Shown: positions 44,198 through 56,340, numbered from the stretch's first letter. The stretch is DNA of 64,000 nucleotides from Toxotes chatareus (GCA_016801885.1 JAFBJY010001332.1:117482-181481), one strand, 5' to 3'. The notes: a model not told the origin generated them from the letters alone. Program-made: numbers and translations.

Positions 44198-46324
44198 ATG
44201 AAGACCCACGTGCTTTCCTCCACGCTGCTGGCCGCCGGCCTGGCGCTGGCCCTGCCAGGCGCCGCTCTGGCGCAGGCAGGCCTGCTTAAGCAAAGGCTCG
44301 CCCGAGCACATACGCGCCGTCACCTCGCGCATCGACTCGCAGAGCATCCGCGACAACGCGCGCAGTTCCAGGACTGGCCCAGCTACGGCATGGACTACAG
44401 CGAGACGCGCTTTTCCAAACTCAGGCAGCTGGACACGGCCAATGTGAAGCGGCTGGGCCTGGTCTGGGTCGTATGACCTGGAATCCACGCGCGGCGTGGA
44501 GTCCACGCCCGTGGTGGTCGACGGAATCATGTACGTCACGGCCAGCTGGAGCGTGGTGCATGCGGTGGACGTGCGCACCGGCAAGCGCCTGTGGGCTACG
44601 ACCCCGGCGTGGACCGCGCCAGCGGCTTCAGGGGGCTGCTGCGACGTGGTCAACCGCGGCGTGGCGGTCTACAAGGCGGCAAGGTGTATGTGGGGCCTTC
44701 GATGGCCGCCTGGTGGCGCTGGACGCGGCCACGGGCCAGAAGGTCTGGGAGCAGGACACCATCATCGACCGCGCCTACTCGTACACCATCACGGGCGCGC
44801 CGCGCGTCATCAAGGGCAAGGTGCTGATCGGCAACGGCGGCGCCGAGTACGGCGTGCGCGGCTATGTCACGGCCTATGACGCCGAGACCGGCGCGCAGCA
44901 ATGGCGCTGGTTCACCGTGCCAGGCGATCCGTCCAAGCCCTTCGAGAACGAGGCCATGGCCCGCGCCGCCAAGACCTGGGACCCGGCCGGCAAGTGGTGG
45001 GAGGCCGGTGGCGGCGGCACGGCCTGGGACACCATGGCCTGTGACCCCGAGCTCAACCTCATGTACATCGGCACGGCAACGGCTCGCCCTGGCGCAAGCC
45101 AAGCGCAGCCCGGCCGGTGGCGACAACCTGTACCTGGCCAGCATCGTGGCGCTGAACCCTGATACGGGCGAGTACGTCTGGCATTACCAGGAAACGCCGG
45201 GCGACAGCTGGGACTTCACCTCCACCCAGCCCATGGTGCTGGCCGACATCAAGATCGGCGGCAAGCCGCGCAAGGTCATCCTGCATGCGCCCAAGAATGG
45301 CTTCTTCTTCGTCATCGACCGCACCAACGGCCAGTTCATCTCGGCCAAGAACTTCGTCGATGTGAACTGGGCCAGCGGCTACGACGCCAAGGGCCGCCCC
45401 ATCGAGACGCCGATTGCGCGCAGCGGCGACCGCGCGCGCGACGTGATCCCCAGCCCTTCGGCGCGCACAACTGGCATTCCATGTCCTACAGCCCCGATAC
45501 GGGCCTGGCCTACCTGCCGGCCCAGCATGCCGCCGCTGACCCTGCAGGACAACAAAGAACTGGAAGTTCAACGGCGGCTCCTGCCCGAGCCGCACAGCAA
45601 CATCGGCTGGAACACGGCCACGCTGATCAACATGGAGCCGCCCAGAGCACGCCCTTCGGCCGCCTGATCGCCTGGGACCCGGTGGCGCAGAAGGAGCGCT
45701 GGCGTGTGGGCATGCCTCGCCCTGGAACGGCGGCACGCTGGCAGCGGCGGCGGGCAACCTGGTGTTCAGGGCACGGCCGACAGCCGCTTCGTGGCCTATG
45801 ACGCGCGCAATGGCAAGAAGCTCTGGGAAAAGCCCACGGGCACGGGCGTGGTGGCCGCACCCATCACCTATAAGGGTCGATGGGCGGCGAGTACGTCTCC
45901 ATCGCCGTGGGCTGGGGCGGCGTCTACGGCCTGGCCGCGCGCCACACCGAGCGCAAGGGCCCGGGCACAGGTCTACACCTTCGCGCTGGACGGCAAGGGG
46001 CCGAGGCGCGCCTGCCTTCGTCGCCTACCAGCAGGGCAAGCTGCTGCAGGGCGTGCCCTACGACAAACCTTGTGGCCGAAGGCACGGCCCTGTGTCAGCA
46101 ACTGCGCCTTCTGCCACGGCGTGCCCGGCGTGGACCGGGGCGGCAACCTGCCCAACCTGGGCTACCTGGACCCGGCCTATATCGAGCACCTGGACAAGTT
46201 CATCTTCAAGGGCCCGGCCAATGTCGCGCGGCATGCCCGACTTCACGGGCAAGCTGAGCATGGAAGACGTGGAAAAGATCAAGGCCTTCATCAGGGCACA
46301 GCCGACGCGGTGCGGCCCAAGTAG
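44198..46324 (+). CDS. Quinohemoprotein (PQQ and heme c) alcohol dehydrogenase
   Basis: This periplasmic enzyme oxidises primary alcohols to aldehydes. It has a signal peptide ([17 protein letters not shown]) and PQQ-propeller motifs: [36 protein letters not shown], the vicinal Cys pair in [46 protein letters not shown] and the catalytic-Asp region [13 protein letters not shown]. The residue two after that Asp is Thr, not Asp, which favours calcium over a lanthanide. The C-terminal cytochrome domain has CAFCHG and the Met ligand region GMPDFTGKL. It is a type II enzyme of about 709 residues. The start has a CAGGAG site. Confidence 0.92.
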
Positions 46325-46446
46325 CCAGCGCGAGCCGCCGCCTCCTCCCCTCCCCAACCTCCCAATCCCTCCCCGGCCCCTGCTGTCCTGCAGCAGGCCT
46401 GCAAACCCAGGGCTTTGCCTGAAAACACCGGACCTGACTCTTCGCC

Positions 46447-47327
46447 ATGCCATCCGGCCTTTACCCGCGCATCCCTGGCCTGGCAGCCATGGCCCGCATG
46501 CGCCACCTTCAATGCCCACGCCGTCGATATCGACGCGGGCGACTACCGCCCTGCCGCCCGGCACCACGCTGGGCATGGTCTGTACCAGCACGCCACGCGC
46601 GACAACCTCTATGCCAATGGCGACCAGGCGCCCATACGGCCGAGGCTGACCTCGGACATCGGCATTGCGCGCGGCGTGCACTTCATGAAGCTGGGCGACT
46701 ATGGCAGTCGACCCGCAGTTCCTGCTGCCCCTTCAGGCGCCTGTCGGCCTCGCGCGATATCGCGGCCATGGGCAGCAATACCGGCGTGGGCGACCACGAT
46801 GCTGGCCGCCACCCTGCTGCCAGCGAAGCCGGCGACAAGGAGCACTTGGCATCACCCCTTTGTCTGGCTGCCCACGGGCCAGTACAACCGCAACGATCCG
46901 CTGAGCCTGGGCGAGAACCCGCTGGAAGAAGCCGCCCTACGAGCCGGCTGGATCAAGCCGCTGGGCAGAGCGTGACCATGGACCTGGCGGCCGATGTCAC
47001 CGTCTTCGGCAGGTGACGACTTCGGCGCCCAGCGCCACGCTCAAGCAAAGGCGCAGTTCCAGTTCCAGGGCCTGCTGCGCTACCACCTGTCGGACACATC
47101 GGACCTGCGCCTGGGCCTGTCGCACCTGACGGGCGGCGAGACCCAGGTCAACCATGGCGTGGCGCAGGCGAACCGCCAGTCCACCAAGCAAGGTCTCTTT
47201 CGGCGGCGCGGTCTTTGTCGCACCAAAGACGCAGCTGCTGGCCACCGTATGGGCCGCGATCTGCATGTGCGCCAGAACTTCCAAGGAGAACGCCCGCATC
47301 AGCCTGCGCCTGCTGCGGGTTTTCTGA
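46447..47327 (+). CDS. Outer-membrane transporter of the phenol-degradation MetA type
   Basis: The mature part starts AHAVDIDAGDYRPLPPGTTLGM, typical of the Phenol_MetA_deg/SphA-like family of outer-membrane proteins found beside aromatic and alcohol catabolic genes. Later segments are NLYANGDQAPIRPRLTSDIGIARGVHFMKLGDY, FVWLPTGQYNRNDPLSLGENPLE and FQFQGLLRYHLSDTSDLRLGLSH. The end is LRLLRVF at 47327. A signal peptide is likely but lies across a frameshift. Start 46447 is tentative. It probably passes the substrate across the outer membrane. Length is about 293 residues. Confidence 0.78.
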
Positions 47328-47365
47328 ATCCACCCCCTGTCCCCTGCCACCGCAAGGAGCACACC

Positions 47366-48873
47366 ATGAACCTCAGCGACATCCAGCACCAGATCACCGA
47401 GCGCGCCAGCGCTTCCTCAACCAGGGGCACGCGGCCTCTTCATCGACGGCCAATGGGTGGCGGCCCGGACCAGCCAGCGCCTGTCAGCCGTCAACCCGGC
47501 CACCGAGGCCGTGATCGCCAGAAGTCGCCAGCGCCAGCCCGGCCGACGTGGACTTGGCCGTGCGCGCCGCGCCCGCCCCACCTGGGCCCTGGGGCCGCAT
47601 GCGCCCGTGGGCGCGAGCGCCTGATGCTGCCTGGCCGGGCGCGCGGAGACCCATGCCCAGGCCTGCCGAGGTCGAATCGCTGGACAACGGCAGAGTCCGC
47701 CGCCATTGCGCGCGCCGTGGACATCGCGATGGCCATCGACTCCATCCGCTACATGGCCAGCTGGGCCGCAAGATCGAAAGGCATGACGCACGAGCACTCC
47801 GTGCCCTTCGCGCCCGAGGCCCAGATGTTCACCACCTACACCCGGCGCGAGCCCGTGGGCGTGGTCGCCTGTCGTGCCCTGAACTTCCCCTGCTCGCGGC
47901 CACCTGGAAGCTGGCGCCCGCGCGCTGGCTGCCGGCTGCACCCTGGTGCTCAAGCCCGCCGAGCAGACGCCGCTGACCGCGCTGATGCTGGCCGAGCTGA
48001 TCCAGGAAGCGGGCTTTCCGCCCGGCGTGTTCAACGTGGTCACGGGCGACGGCCCCCGGCACAGGTGCGCCCCTGGTCTCGCACCCGCTGGTCAACACAG
48101 GTCAGCTTCACGGGCTCGACCGAGGTGGGCAAGCTCATCGGCCATGCCTGCATGGACAACATGACGCGCATCACGCTGGAGCTGGGCGGCAAGTCCCCCG
48201 TCATCGTGCTGGACGACTGCGATCCCGCCACGGCGGCGGCAGGTGCGCCAATGCCATCTTCTTCAACCACGGCCAGGTCTGCTGCGCGGGCTCGCGCCTG
48301 TACGTGCACAAAGAGCATGTTCGACCGCGTGGTGGCCGACGTGGCCGACCGGGCCGCCCGGCTTACCCTGGGCCATGGCCTGGACCCCCAGCGCGCAGAT
48401 GGGCCCGCTGGTCTCGCAGGAACAGATGGAGCGCGTCTGCAGCTACATCGACATAGGCCGCAGCCAGGGCGCCGAGGTGGTGACGGGCGGCGCCCGCGCA
48501 GGCCAGCGCGGCTGCTTCGTGCAGCCCACGGTGATGACCGGCGTGCAGCACGACCACCGCGTGGCACGCGAGGAAATCTTCGGCCCCGTGCTCGTGGCCA
48601 TGCCCCTACGACGACCTCGACAGAAGTCGCCATCGCCTGGAGCCAACGACACGCCCTACGGCCTGGGCGCCAGCATCTGGTCCAACAACCTGTCAAAGGT
48701 CCACTGGCTGATCCCCAAAGATCCAGTCCGGCACGGTCTGAATCGCTCGCCACAGCACCTGGACCCGGGCATGCCCTTCGGCGGCTACAAGCAGTCCGGC
48801 ATGGGCCGCGATGTGGGCCGCACCGCGCTGGATGCCTACCTGGAGACCAGAGTCGGTGTTCATCAATCTGTGA
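47366..48873 (+). CDS. NAD-dependent aldehyde dehydrogenase (phenylacetaldehyde-type)
   Basis: The start [14 protein letters not shown] has an AAGGAG site. Motifs include [39 protein letters not shown] with proline region PWN (corrected), [52 protein letters not shown] (catalytic Glu) and [14 protein letters not shown] (catalytic Cys). [15 protein letters not shown] and [15 protein letters not shown] close the fold. About 502 residues. It oxidises the aldehyde made by the preceding alcohol dehydrogenase. The pattern resembles FeaB/StyD enzymes. Confidence 0.92.
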
Positions 48874-48878
48874 GGGCT

Positions 48879-48912
48879 GCTGCCGGCCTGCAGCTTTGTG
48901 CAGGCCGGCAGC
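48879..48912 (+). terminator. Strong hairpin after aldehyde dehydrogenase
   Basis: GCTGCCGGCCTGCA and TGCAGGCCGGCAGC form a perfect 14-bp stem with loop GCTTTG, starting 5 bp after the stop codon. There is no T run, but position and strength mark the end of the alcohol oxidation operon. Confidence 0.75.
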
Positions 48913-49024
48913 GGTGCTGTCGGAAAGCACGGATTCAGATCGTTCCGATATCTTTCACTGCGCACCCTGCACTTCCCCTTTCCACGCCATGCCGCCTGCA
49001 GTGCGGCACAGAAAGAGAGAGACC

Positions 49025-50628
49025 ATGGATCGTCGTTGGATCGCAGAGGCTGTCATGGCTCTTCATCGCCTGAATCCTGCCAGGCGCAGGGACGAAGCAA
49101 GGCCGACAGGCCCACAGGCTGGCCCGCCAGGAGGCAGCGCGCTGGAGCCACACCGCCGTGGCCGACATCCAGCGAATGCACCAGATGATCCGGGAGGCAC
49201 ATCCCACCGTCCTCGACCCTGGCGCAAGTGCTTTCCACCAGTGGTTCAGCGAGGGATACGATCAGGCCATGGCGCTGGCTGGGAGCGCGCAGCCACGGAA
49301 CAACAGGCCTTTGCCGCGCTGCGCTTCTACACCACCGGATACCGGGACGGCCATCTGGCCATATGGCGCAACCACCATGCCGCCACGCCTGTGCGCACGA
49401 CCTGGGCAGGCTGGGCCGTGCGCCAGGCAGGCCGCTACCGCGTCTCGGGCGCGCTGCGCAATGGCCGATCGATACGCCGCAGGTGGGGAGCAGGTACTGT
49501 CGTGCGATGGCATCCCCATCGACGATCTGCTCACTGACAAAGTGGCGCCCTTCGTGAACCGGCTCGTGCACCTGGAGGGAACGAAGTCCGATCTGGCATG
49601 GCACCTGACCCGCGAATCGCCCAGCGCCCCGCTGTGGGAGCCGCTCAGGTTGCGTCAATGCACGACCCCGCTCCGCCGCTGGCGAAATCCGGAGTTTCAA
49701 CCTGGCATGGCAGCCGCTGGACGACAAGGACGCCCGTGCCCTGGCGCGGCCCGGGCACCGCGCCAGGGCATCAGGAAATGCGACCGGGAGTGCAGTGGGT
49801 CCAAGCGTCAACTTCATGCCATCGTCCGAGAAGGCCATGGCCGCCTTCGAGAAAATGCTGGAGGGCATCCGGCGAGCGGGGAGATGCGCAGGCCGTGGTG
49901 CTCGATGTGCGCGGCAATGGCGGGGGGCAACTCCCCTGCTCGGCTACCGCATCCTGATGGCCCTGCTGACAGATGCCATCACGGCAGGCGCCACGCAGCA
50001 CTCCCCCGCCAGGGCTTGCTGGCGTGTCTCCGCCATAGCCCTGGAGGCGTTCGAAGGCGCAGGACACAGCTCCTGCGCACGGAAGGCGCCGGCAGCCTGG
50101 TCTACCAGTTCACACAGCAGATGGCATCGCTGATGGGCGATGCCGCATCGCGCTGAGGGAAGATTTTGTCGAGCAGCCGCAGGTCGATGAAACGCACAAG
50201 GGTTGCAGCAAGACACCGCCGCTGCACGCGCAAACCCCCTTCAAGAGGCAAGCTGGTGCTGGTCACGGATGCCCAATGCCAGAGCGCCTGCCTGGATTTC
50301 GTGAGTGCGGCGCTGCAGATTCCGGGCATCGTGCACGTGGGCAGCATGACCGGCACGGACACGCAGTACACCGACGTGGCCGACAAGGCACTTTCGCCCA
50401 CAATGACGTTCCGCGTCCCCTCAAGGTCTGGAAGAACCACGGACGCCAGGACAAGGAGGCAAGCCCTACCTGCCGCAGTTCGTCTTCGACGGCGACCTTG
50501 CCGACACCGCCGCCGTAATGCAGGCCTGGGTGCTGGACAGCATCCTGCCCACGGCAGGGGAAACATCCAGCTGGATTGAACAGAGGCAGGCTTTGAGGAG
50601 ATCGGATGATGCGAAGCAGGTCCCATGA
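49025..50628 (+). CDS. Exported S41-family (tail-specific type) peptidase
   Basis: The start MDRRWIAEAVMAL has a GAGAGA site and leads a signal peptide ending near PAQAQG. Landmarks are VADIQRMHQMIREAHPTVLDPGASAFHQWF, LRFYTTGYRDGHLAIWR, the short PDZ-like GGEQVLSCDGIPIDDLLTDKVAPF, AVVLDVRGNGGGNSLLGYRI and GKLVLVTDAQCQSACLDF. The DVRGNGGG segment and the Ser in CQSAC are the S41 signature positions. About 530 residues. The end is either 50579 or 50628, depending on one frame. It stands alone between the alcohol and lactate clusters. Its substrate is unknown. Confidence 0.78.
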
Positions 50629-50764
50629 CGACGCCATGGCCGAGCTGTACCGCAGCGATCCGGTCAGCCATCAGAAGACCATCAACGCCATCCTGGCCGA
50701 TGGCGATCCGGCGAGAGCTGCGGATGTGATGCGCCAGTCTGCCCTGGCGTACCCTCCCGCACAG
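50606..50764 (+). pseudogene. Possible truncated HigA-type antitoxin
   Basis: ATG 50606 opens MMRSRSHDDAMAELYRSDPV, then TINAILADGDPA and VMRQSALAY. This resembles the first 50 residues of small addiction-module antidote proteins. The usual C-terminal HTH is missing because the frame runs into the 3' end of the convergent dld gene. No partner toxin gene is next to it. It overlaps the S41 gene end by 23 bases. It is most likely a relic, and the family call rests on recall of the N-terminal pattern only. Confidence 0.35.
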
Positions 50765-50769
50765 CTTCC

Positions 50770-52520
50770 CTACTCCGAATACCCTTGGGCCATCCCCTGG
50801 CCGGTCGCAACACCTCCTCCAGCCCAGCTTGCGCGAGGTGTGGCCTATGCCGGGGTTGAAGGTGTTGGTCGGGTCCAGTTCGCGGTAGAAGCCCGCCAGG
50901 GCAGGCTTGGCCACGTAGAGGTGGCCCACGTTGTGCTCGGCCGGGTACTCGGCGCGGCGCGCGTCCAGCAGTTCCCACATGCGGTGCTCCATGGCCAGCA
51001 GGTCCACGCCCTTCTTGACGATGTAGTCCTGGTGGAAGACATGGCAGAAGAAGTGGCCGTAATAGAGCTTGTGGACCATGTCGCGCTCGACCTGGGCAGG
51101 CAGTTGCTCCACCCATTCGCAGTCGTTGCGGCGCAGGGCCACGTCCAGGGCCACGATGTCCTCCACCTGGGCGCGGTGCACCTCGCGGTAGCGGGATGGC
51201 CGCGCCCGCGATGGCGAAGCGGTGCAGGGAAGGCCTTGCGCCCCCTCGTCGGCATCGCACCTCGAAACCAGCCGCCCGTGGTGCTGCCGCTGAAGTGCCG
51301 CGTGAAATTCACGCGTGGCCTCGGCCGTGTCGTTGGACACGCGCACCAGCAGGTGGTGCTCGTAGCGGTCGCGCCACTGGCGCATGCGCGCGGGCAGGTG
51401 GCTGGGCAGCAGGTTGGTCAGCGCCTGGATCACGCGGTCGGTGACGCCGCGCAGCCCGAAACGCTCGAAGAAGCCGTCCACGCGGCTCTTGAGAGCGAAG
51501 GCGGCCGGCACCCTGGCCGTGCCGAAGCGGTCGATCAGCAGGAAGGTGTCTTGCCGTATTTCTCGCCGATGTCGTAGGCCGTGCGGTGGATGTACTCACC
51601 CGCGATCGGCAGGCGCGGCAGCGCAGTCAGCAGCTCGCGGCGCACGGCCGTGAGGTCGTCAGGCGCATTGCTGCCTATGTAGAAGACGGTACTGGGCTCC
51701 TTGGGGAAGGTGTCCAGCCGCACGGCGAACAGGCACAGCTTGCCGGCCGAGCCCGAGGCCTCGAACAGGCGCGAGGGGTCGGCGTTGAAGCGCGGGCGTG
51801 TCCTCGTCCACGGCGCGCACGGCCTCGGCATAGCGCGGGTCGGAGGCGGCGCGCTGCGCATCGTGGGCGATGTCCGGACTCGGTGTAGTCGCCGTTTTGC
51901 AGCCGGGTGAGGATTTCCTCGGGCGTGCGGCGGCAGGGCGATGCCCAGGTGGTTGACGAGTTCCAGCGAGCCGTCGTCGCAGACACGTGCGTACAGCGCC
52001 AGCTCGGTGTAAGCCGGGCCGCGCCGCCAGGAGCGCCGCCCGAGTTGTTGCAGATGCCGCCCAGCACCGAAGGCGCCGATGCACGACGAGCCGATCACCG
52101 AATGCGGCTCGCGCCCCAGCGGCGCCAGCGCCTGCTCCAGCCGGTCCAGCGTGGCGCCGGGCAGGCAGACCACCTGGGCGCCGCCGCCAATGACCTGCAC
52201 GCCGGTGATGCGCAAGGTGTTGATGAGCACGATCTCGCGGTCGTAGTCCGCGCCGTCGGGCGTGGAGCCGCCCGTCAGGCCCGTGTTGGCGGCCTGCATG
52301 AGTGACGATGCGCCCGGCCGCGGCGGCCTGCCACCTTCCACTGCTCCAGCAGGCGTCGCGGAGCCGCACCACGGCCAGCACCGGGCCCTCGCCCGTGCGG
52401 TGTGCCTTGCGAAAGCGGCGCGTGGCCTGGTCGTCGGTGAGCACATGGGCGGCGCCCACGGCTTCGCGCAACTGCAGCAACAGTCCTCGCGGAGACGACC
52501 GGAGTCTGCAGCGCGCTCAT
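50770..52520 (-). CDS. dld: Quinone-dependent D-lactate dehydrogenase
   Basis: This FAD enzyme oxidises D-lactate to pyruvate at the membrane and passes electrons to quinone. Signatures are LMQAANTGLTGGSTPDGADYDR, INTLRITGVQVIGGGAQVVCLPG, YTELALYARVCDDGSLELVNHLGI, RFNADPSRLFEASGSAGKL, KEPSTVFYIGSNAP, GEYIHRTAYDIGEKYG, DYIVKKGVDLLAMEHRMWELL, AEYPAEHNVGHLY and TNTFNPGIGHTS. The best end is QGYSE at 50770, giving 583 residues (E. coli Dld has 571). Its ATG overlaps the lldD stop (ATGA), so the two are translationally coupled. Confidence 0.93.
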
Positions 52521-53656
52521 GGCTGGCGCACCAGCAGGTCGCCGGTGATGTCGGATACGCTTGCTCACGCTGGTCAGCGTCATGGCCACGCGCATTTCCT
52601 TTCCAATAGTTCCAGCAGGTGCTTGACGCCCGCCTCGCCGGAGGTGGCCAGGGCGTAGATGAAGGCGCGGCCGATCATGGCGCAGTCGGCGCCCAGGGGC
52701 GATGGCGCGCACCACGTCCCAGGCCGTTGCGGATGCCGGAGTCAGCCAGATCTTGATCTGGCCCTTGACCCGCATCGGCAATGGCCGGCAGCGCGCAGGC
52801 CGAGGACAGCACGCCGTCGAGCTGGCGGCCGCCATGGTTGGAGACGATGATGCCGTCGGCGCCAAAGCGCACCGCGTCCTTGGCGTCCTCGGGGTCCAGG
52901 ATGCCCTTGATGACCATGGGGCCCTTCCAGAAGGCGCGTATCCATTCGAGATCCTTCCAGGAGATGGAGGGGATCGAAATTGGCGCCCAGCCAGCCGATG
53001 TAGTCGGCCAGGCCCGTGGGGCTGCCCCGGTAGGCCGAGATGTTGCCCAGGTCATGCGGGCGGCCCAGCAGGCCCACGTCCATGGACCAGGCCGGGTGCG
53101 TGACCGACTGCCAGTAGCGGCGCATGGCGGCATTCGGGCCGCTCATGCCCGAATGCGCATCGCGGTAGCGCGCGCCGGGCACAGGCATGTCCACGGTGAA
53201 GACCAGGGTGGACAGCCGGCCGCCTGGGCGCGCTCCAGCGCGTTCTGCATGAAGCCCCGGTCCTTGGCACATAGGCTGGAACCACATGGGGCGCTTGATC
53301 TTGGGCGCCACCTCTTCGATGGGGCAGACCGAGACCGTGGACATGGTGAACGGAATGCCATGGGCGTCGGCCGCGCGCGCAGCCTGCACTTCGCCGCGGC
53401 GGCGGTACATGCCCGTCAGGCCCACGGGCGACAGCGCCACGGGAATGGACAGCTTCTCTCGCCAAACAGCTCGATGCTGGTGTCCAGCCGGCTCATGTCC
53501 TGAGCAGCGCTGGCGCAGCGCCACGGCAGCCAGGTCTTCCACATTGCGGCGCAGCGTCTGCTCGGCATAAGCGCCGCCGTCGATGTAGTGGAACAGGAAG
53601 GGCGGCAGGCGCTTTTGCGCCGCTGCGCGGTAGTCGGAGGTGGAGGAGATGATCAT
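52517..53656 (-). CDS. lldD: L-lactate dehydrogenase (FMN, cytochrome-type)
   Basis: This FMN enzyme oxidises L-lactate to pyruvate. Motifs are [116 protein letters not shown] and [14 protein letters not shown], the last with the catalytic His. The end reads [12 protein letters not shown], stopping at 52517. It has 379 residues, as in E. coli LldD. It lies 10 bp after lldR and overlaps dld by 4 bp. Confidence 0.95.
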
Positions 53657-53666
53657 GATGGGTGTC

Positions 53667-54480
53667 TCATGTCTTTCGTATCAGGTCTGAAGTGGGCAGC
53701 AGCGCGGGCGCGGCGTCCAGAGGCAGCCGCATGGAGCGCTCGCGCCGCGCCTGCAGTCCTCGTCAGGCGCTGGATGGTGGTGCGAACATGCTCCAGGTGC
53801 TCGCCGATGCATTCGCGGGCGCGCTGCGGGTCGCCGTCCAGGATGGCCTGCATCAGGCTCTGGTGCTGCACGGTCCCAGCTCCTGCAGGGTCTGGGGGCG
53901 CTCAGGCGGAACATGTCGTAGCGGTTGCGCTCCCACCGTGGACAGCACCACGGTGAACAGGCTGTGCATGACCTGCACCAGCACCAGGTTGTGCGAGGCC
54001 CCTCGGCAATGGCCAGGTGGAACTGCGCGTCGGCACGCGCCGCCAGCTCGGCGTGACCGCTTTTGCTGGTGCTGGATCATCACTTCGAAGCAGCGCTGGA
54101 TATGGTCCTTGTCGCGCTCCGTGGCGCGCTGGGCGGCCAGCCAGGCCGTGCTGGTCTCCAGCGCATGGCGGGTTTCCAGCACGTCGTAACGGTAGTGGAG
54201 TCGGACTCCATGAGGCCGGCCAGCGGCCACATGGCGTCCTTGAGCCAGTCCGCAGGCTCGGCAGCCGGCGCGCCGGCTCCGCAGGTAGGTGCCATCGCCG
54301 CGCCGCGCCACCAGCACGCCCTGGCTGGTGAGTTTCTGCTTATGGCCTCGCGCACCGAGGTGCGCAGGACGCCAACTCGGCCGCCAGTTGCCGCTCCACG
54401 CGGGCAGCCGCTGTCGGAGCTGCACTCCGCTGGCCTGCACCAGGGCAAGCAATTTCTCGACAACGATCGGCAACGCGCAT
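53667..54480 (-). CDS. lldR: Lactate-responsive GntR/FadR-type repressor LldR
   Basis: The N-terminal winged HTH reads [48 protein letters not shown] after correction. The FCD effector domain includes [48 protein letters not shown] and [26 protein letters not shown], with metal-binding His positions. Start 54480 (MRVADRVVEKL) needs one frame change; a TTG at 54473 is the alternative. About 270 residues. Two matching operators stand before lldP, so it probably represses the whole operon until L-lactate binds. Confidence 0.9.
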
Positions 54481-54559
54481 GGGGGATTCTCAGGGTGGTT
54501 TTCAGTGATTCACGGCGCTATGCGCCAGCCTCATCGCATGAAACCCGCACTGCCCAAGC

Positions 54560-54653
54560 CAGGGACACCGAGCAAGGGCCGCCCGCCGCGAGGGTGTCGT
54601 CCCCCTCCCCCGCGAAGCGCGTAGAGAGGAAGGCGCGCAACGACTCAGGGGTG
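54560..54653. repeat. Dispersed 94-bp intergenic repeat, copy B
   Basis: It runs from CAGGGACACCGAGC to ACGACTCAGGGGTG and matches copy A (33267-33360) in length, order and orientation, with scattered differences. It begins 2 bp from the lldP stop codon on the minus strand and lies between lldP and lldR. Its hairpins could lower downstream expression or protect the lldP message. Confidence 0.8.
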
Positions 54654-54655
54654 TT

Positions 54656-56340
54656 TCATGTCAATACCCCGGGATCATCCACGTAAATACGTAGGCTTAC
54701 CAGCGTGGTGATCACCCCGATGATCACGGCGAACATCAGGCTGTGCTTGACCGTGAAGCGGAACAGGTCCGACTCGCGGCCTGCAGGCCCACGGCCGCGC
54801 GCAGGCAATGGCGATGGACTGGGGCGAGATCATCTTGCCCGTCACGCCGCCCGTGGTGTTGGCCGCCACCGTGAGCACCTGGGGCAGGACCCAGCTGCTG
54901 CGCCGTCGTGGCCTGCAGCGCGGCGAACAGCGCGTTGGCCGAGGTGTCCGAGCCCGTGAGGGAACACGCCGATCCAGCCCAGGAAGGGCGAGAAGAACGT
55001 GAACGCCTGGCCCGTGTGCGCCAGCGCCAGGGGCCAGCGTGGCCGACAGGCCCAGTAGTTAGCCACGAAGGCGAAGGCCAGCACCATGCCGATGGGTAGA
55101 TCGGCACGGCCAGCTCCCTGAAGGTCTCGCCCAGCGTAGCCACGGCAACGGCGGGGGACAGGCGCGTGAAGGTGATGGTGATCGCGCCGCGATCAGGATG
55201 GCCGTGCCGGTGGCCAGCAACCAGTTGAAGGTGTAGAACCGCGCCGTAGGGTGCAGCGGCGGCCACGACGGGGCGTCTTCTCCACCAGGTTGTGCAGGAA
55301 GGGCACGGTGGGGATGTTGATGACGGTGGAGGCCAGCGGGCGCCTGCGGCGAACAGCGCCTGAAGGGCTTGATGCTCCAGACCGTCACCATGGCCGTGAG
55401 GATGATGAAGGGCGACCAGGCGCTTGATGACGGCGCCTGCTGTCAGCGGTGCACCGGAGGTGATGGCTGAGTGCTGCAACTGCGCAGCCTTGCCGCCCTC
55501 GCCTTCCGTGTCGAAACGGAAGATGCGCTTGGGCTGCCAGACCTTGAGGAACAGCGTCAGCGCCACCAGCGAGACGATGGCCGAGGTGATGTCCGGCAGC
55601 TCGGGGCCGATGAAGTTGGCCGTGAGGAACTGCACCACGGCGAAGGAGCCGCCGCCCACCAGCACGGCAGGCCAGGTTTCCTTGACGCCGCGCCAGCCGT
55701 CCATGATGGCCATCAGCCAGAACAGCACGAGCACGGTCATGAAGGGCAGCTGGCGCCCGGCCATCTGGCCGATGGCGAATGCATCACGCCCGAGACCTGC
55801 CTGGCCACGATGATGGGAATGCCCATGGCGCCGAAAATACGGGCGCCGTGTTGGCGATCAGGCACAGGCCCGCTGCATACAGCGGCGAAGCCAGGCTCCA
55901 CCAGCAGCGCCGCCGTGATGGCCACGGGCGCGCGCGCCACCGGCAGCACCTTCCAGGAAGGCGCCGAAGCAAAAGCCCACCAGGATGAGCTGCAGCCGCT
56001 GGTCTGGCGTGACCGACAGGATGGACGAGCGGATCGTCGAACTGCCCTGTCTTGACCGAAATCTTGTAGAGGAACACGGCCGCCACGATGATCCAGGCGA
56101 TGGGCCACAGGCCGTGAAGAAGCCGCATACGGCCGAGGGCCAGTGCCGCGCTCACGGGCATCTTGTAGAACAGCAGCGCCACGCCCAGCGCCAGCGCCAC
56201 GGTGACGGTGCCGGCCTGGTAGCCCTGAGACGGAACCTGGTCAGCGCCAGGAAGAAAAAAGATGATGGGAATCGGCGCGATCAGCGCCGAGATCAGATGT
56301 TTCCTGCGGGATCGTAGTTCTGCTGCCAGATGGTTTGCAT
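54656..56340 (-). CDS. lldP: L-lactate permease, LctP family
   Basis: This 12-TM lactate/proton symporter starts [14 protein letters not shown] at 56340, the family's usual opening. Other parts are [74 protein letters not shown] (corrected), [42 protein letters not shown] and [15 protein letters not shown]. The end is [10 protein letters not shown] at 54656. About 561 residues compares with 551 in E. coli. It is the first gene of the lactate operon. Confidence 0.94.

Noticed and set aside
44198..46324. Lanthanide-dependent (XoxF/PedH-like) alcohol dehydrogenase
   Set aside because: The residue two positions after the catalytic Asp is Thr, and a C-terminal cytochrome domain is present, both typical of calcium quinohemoproteins.
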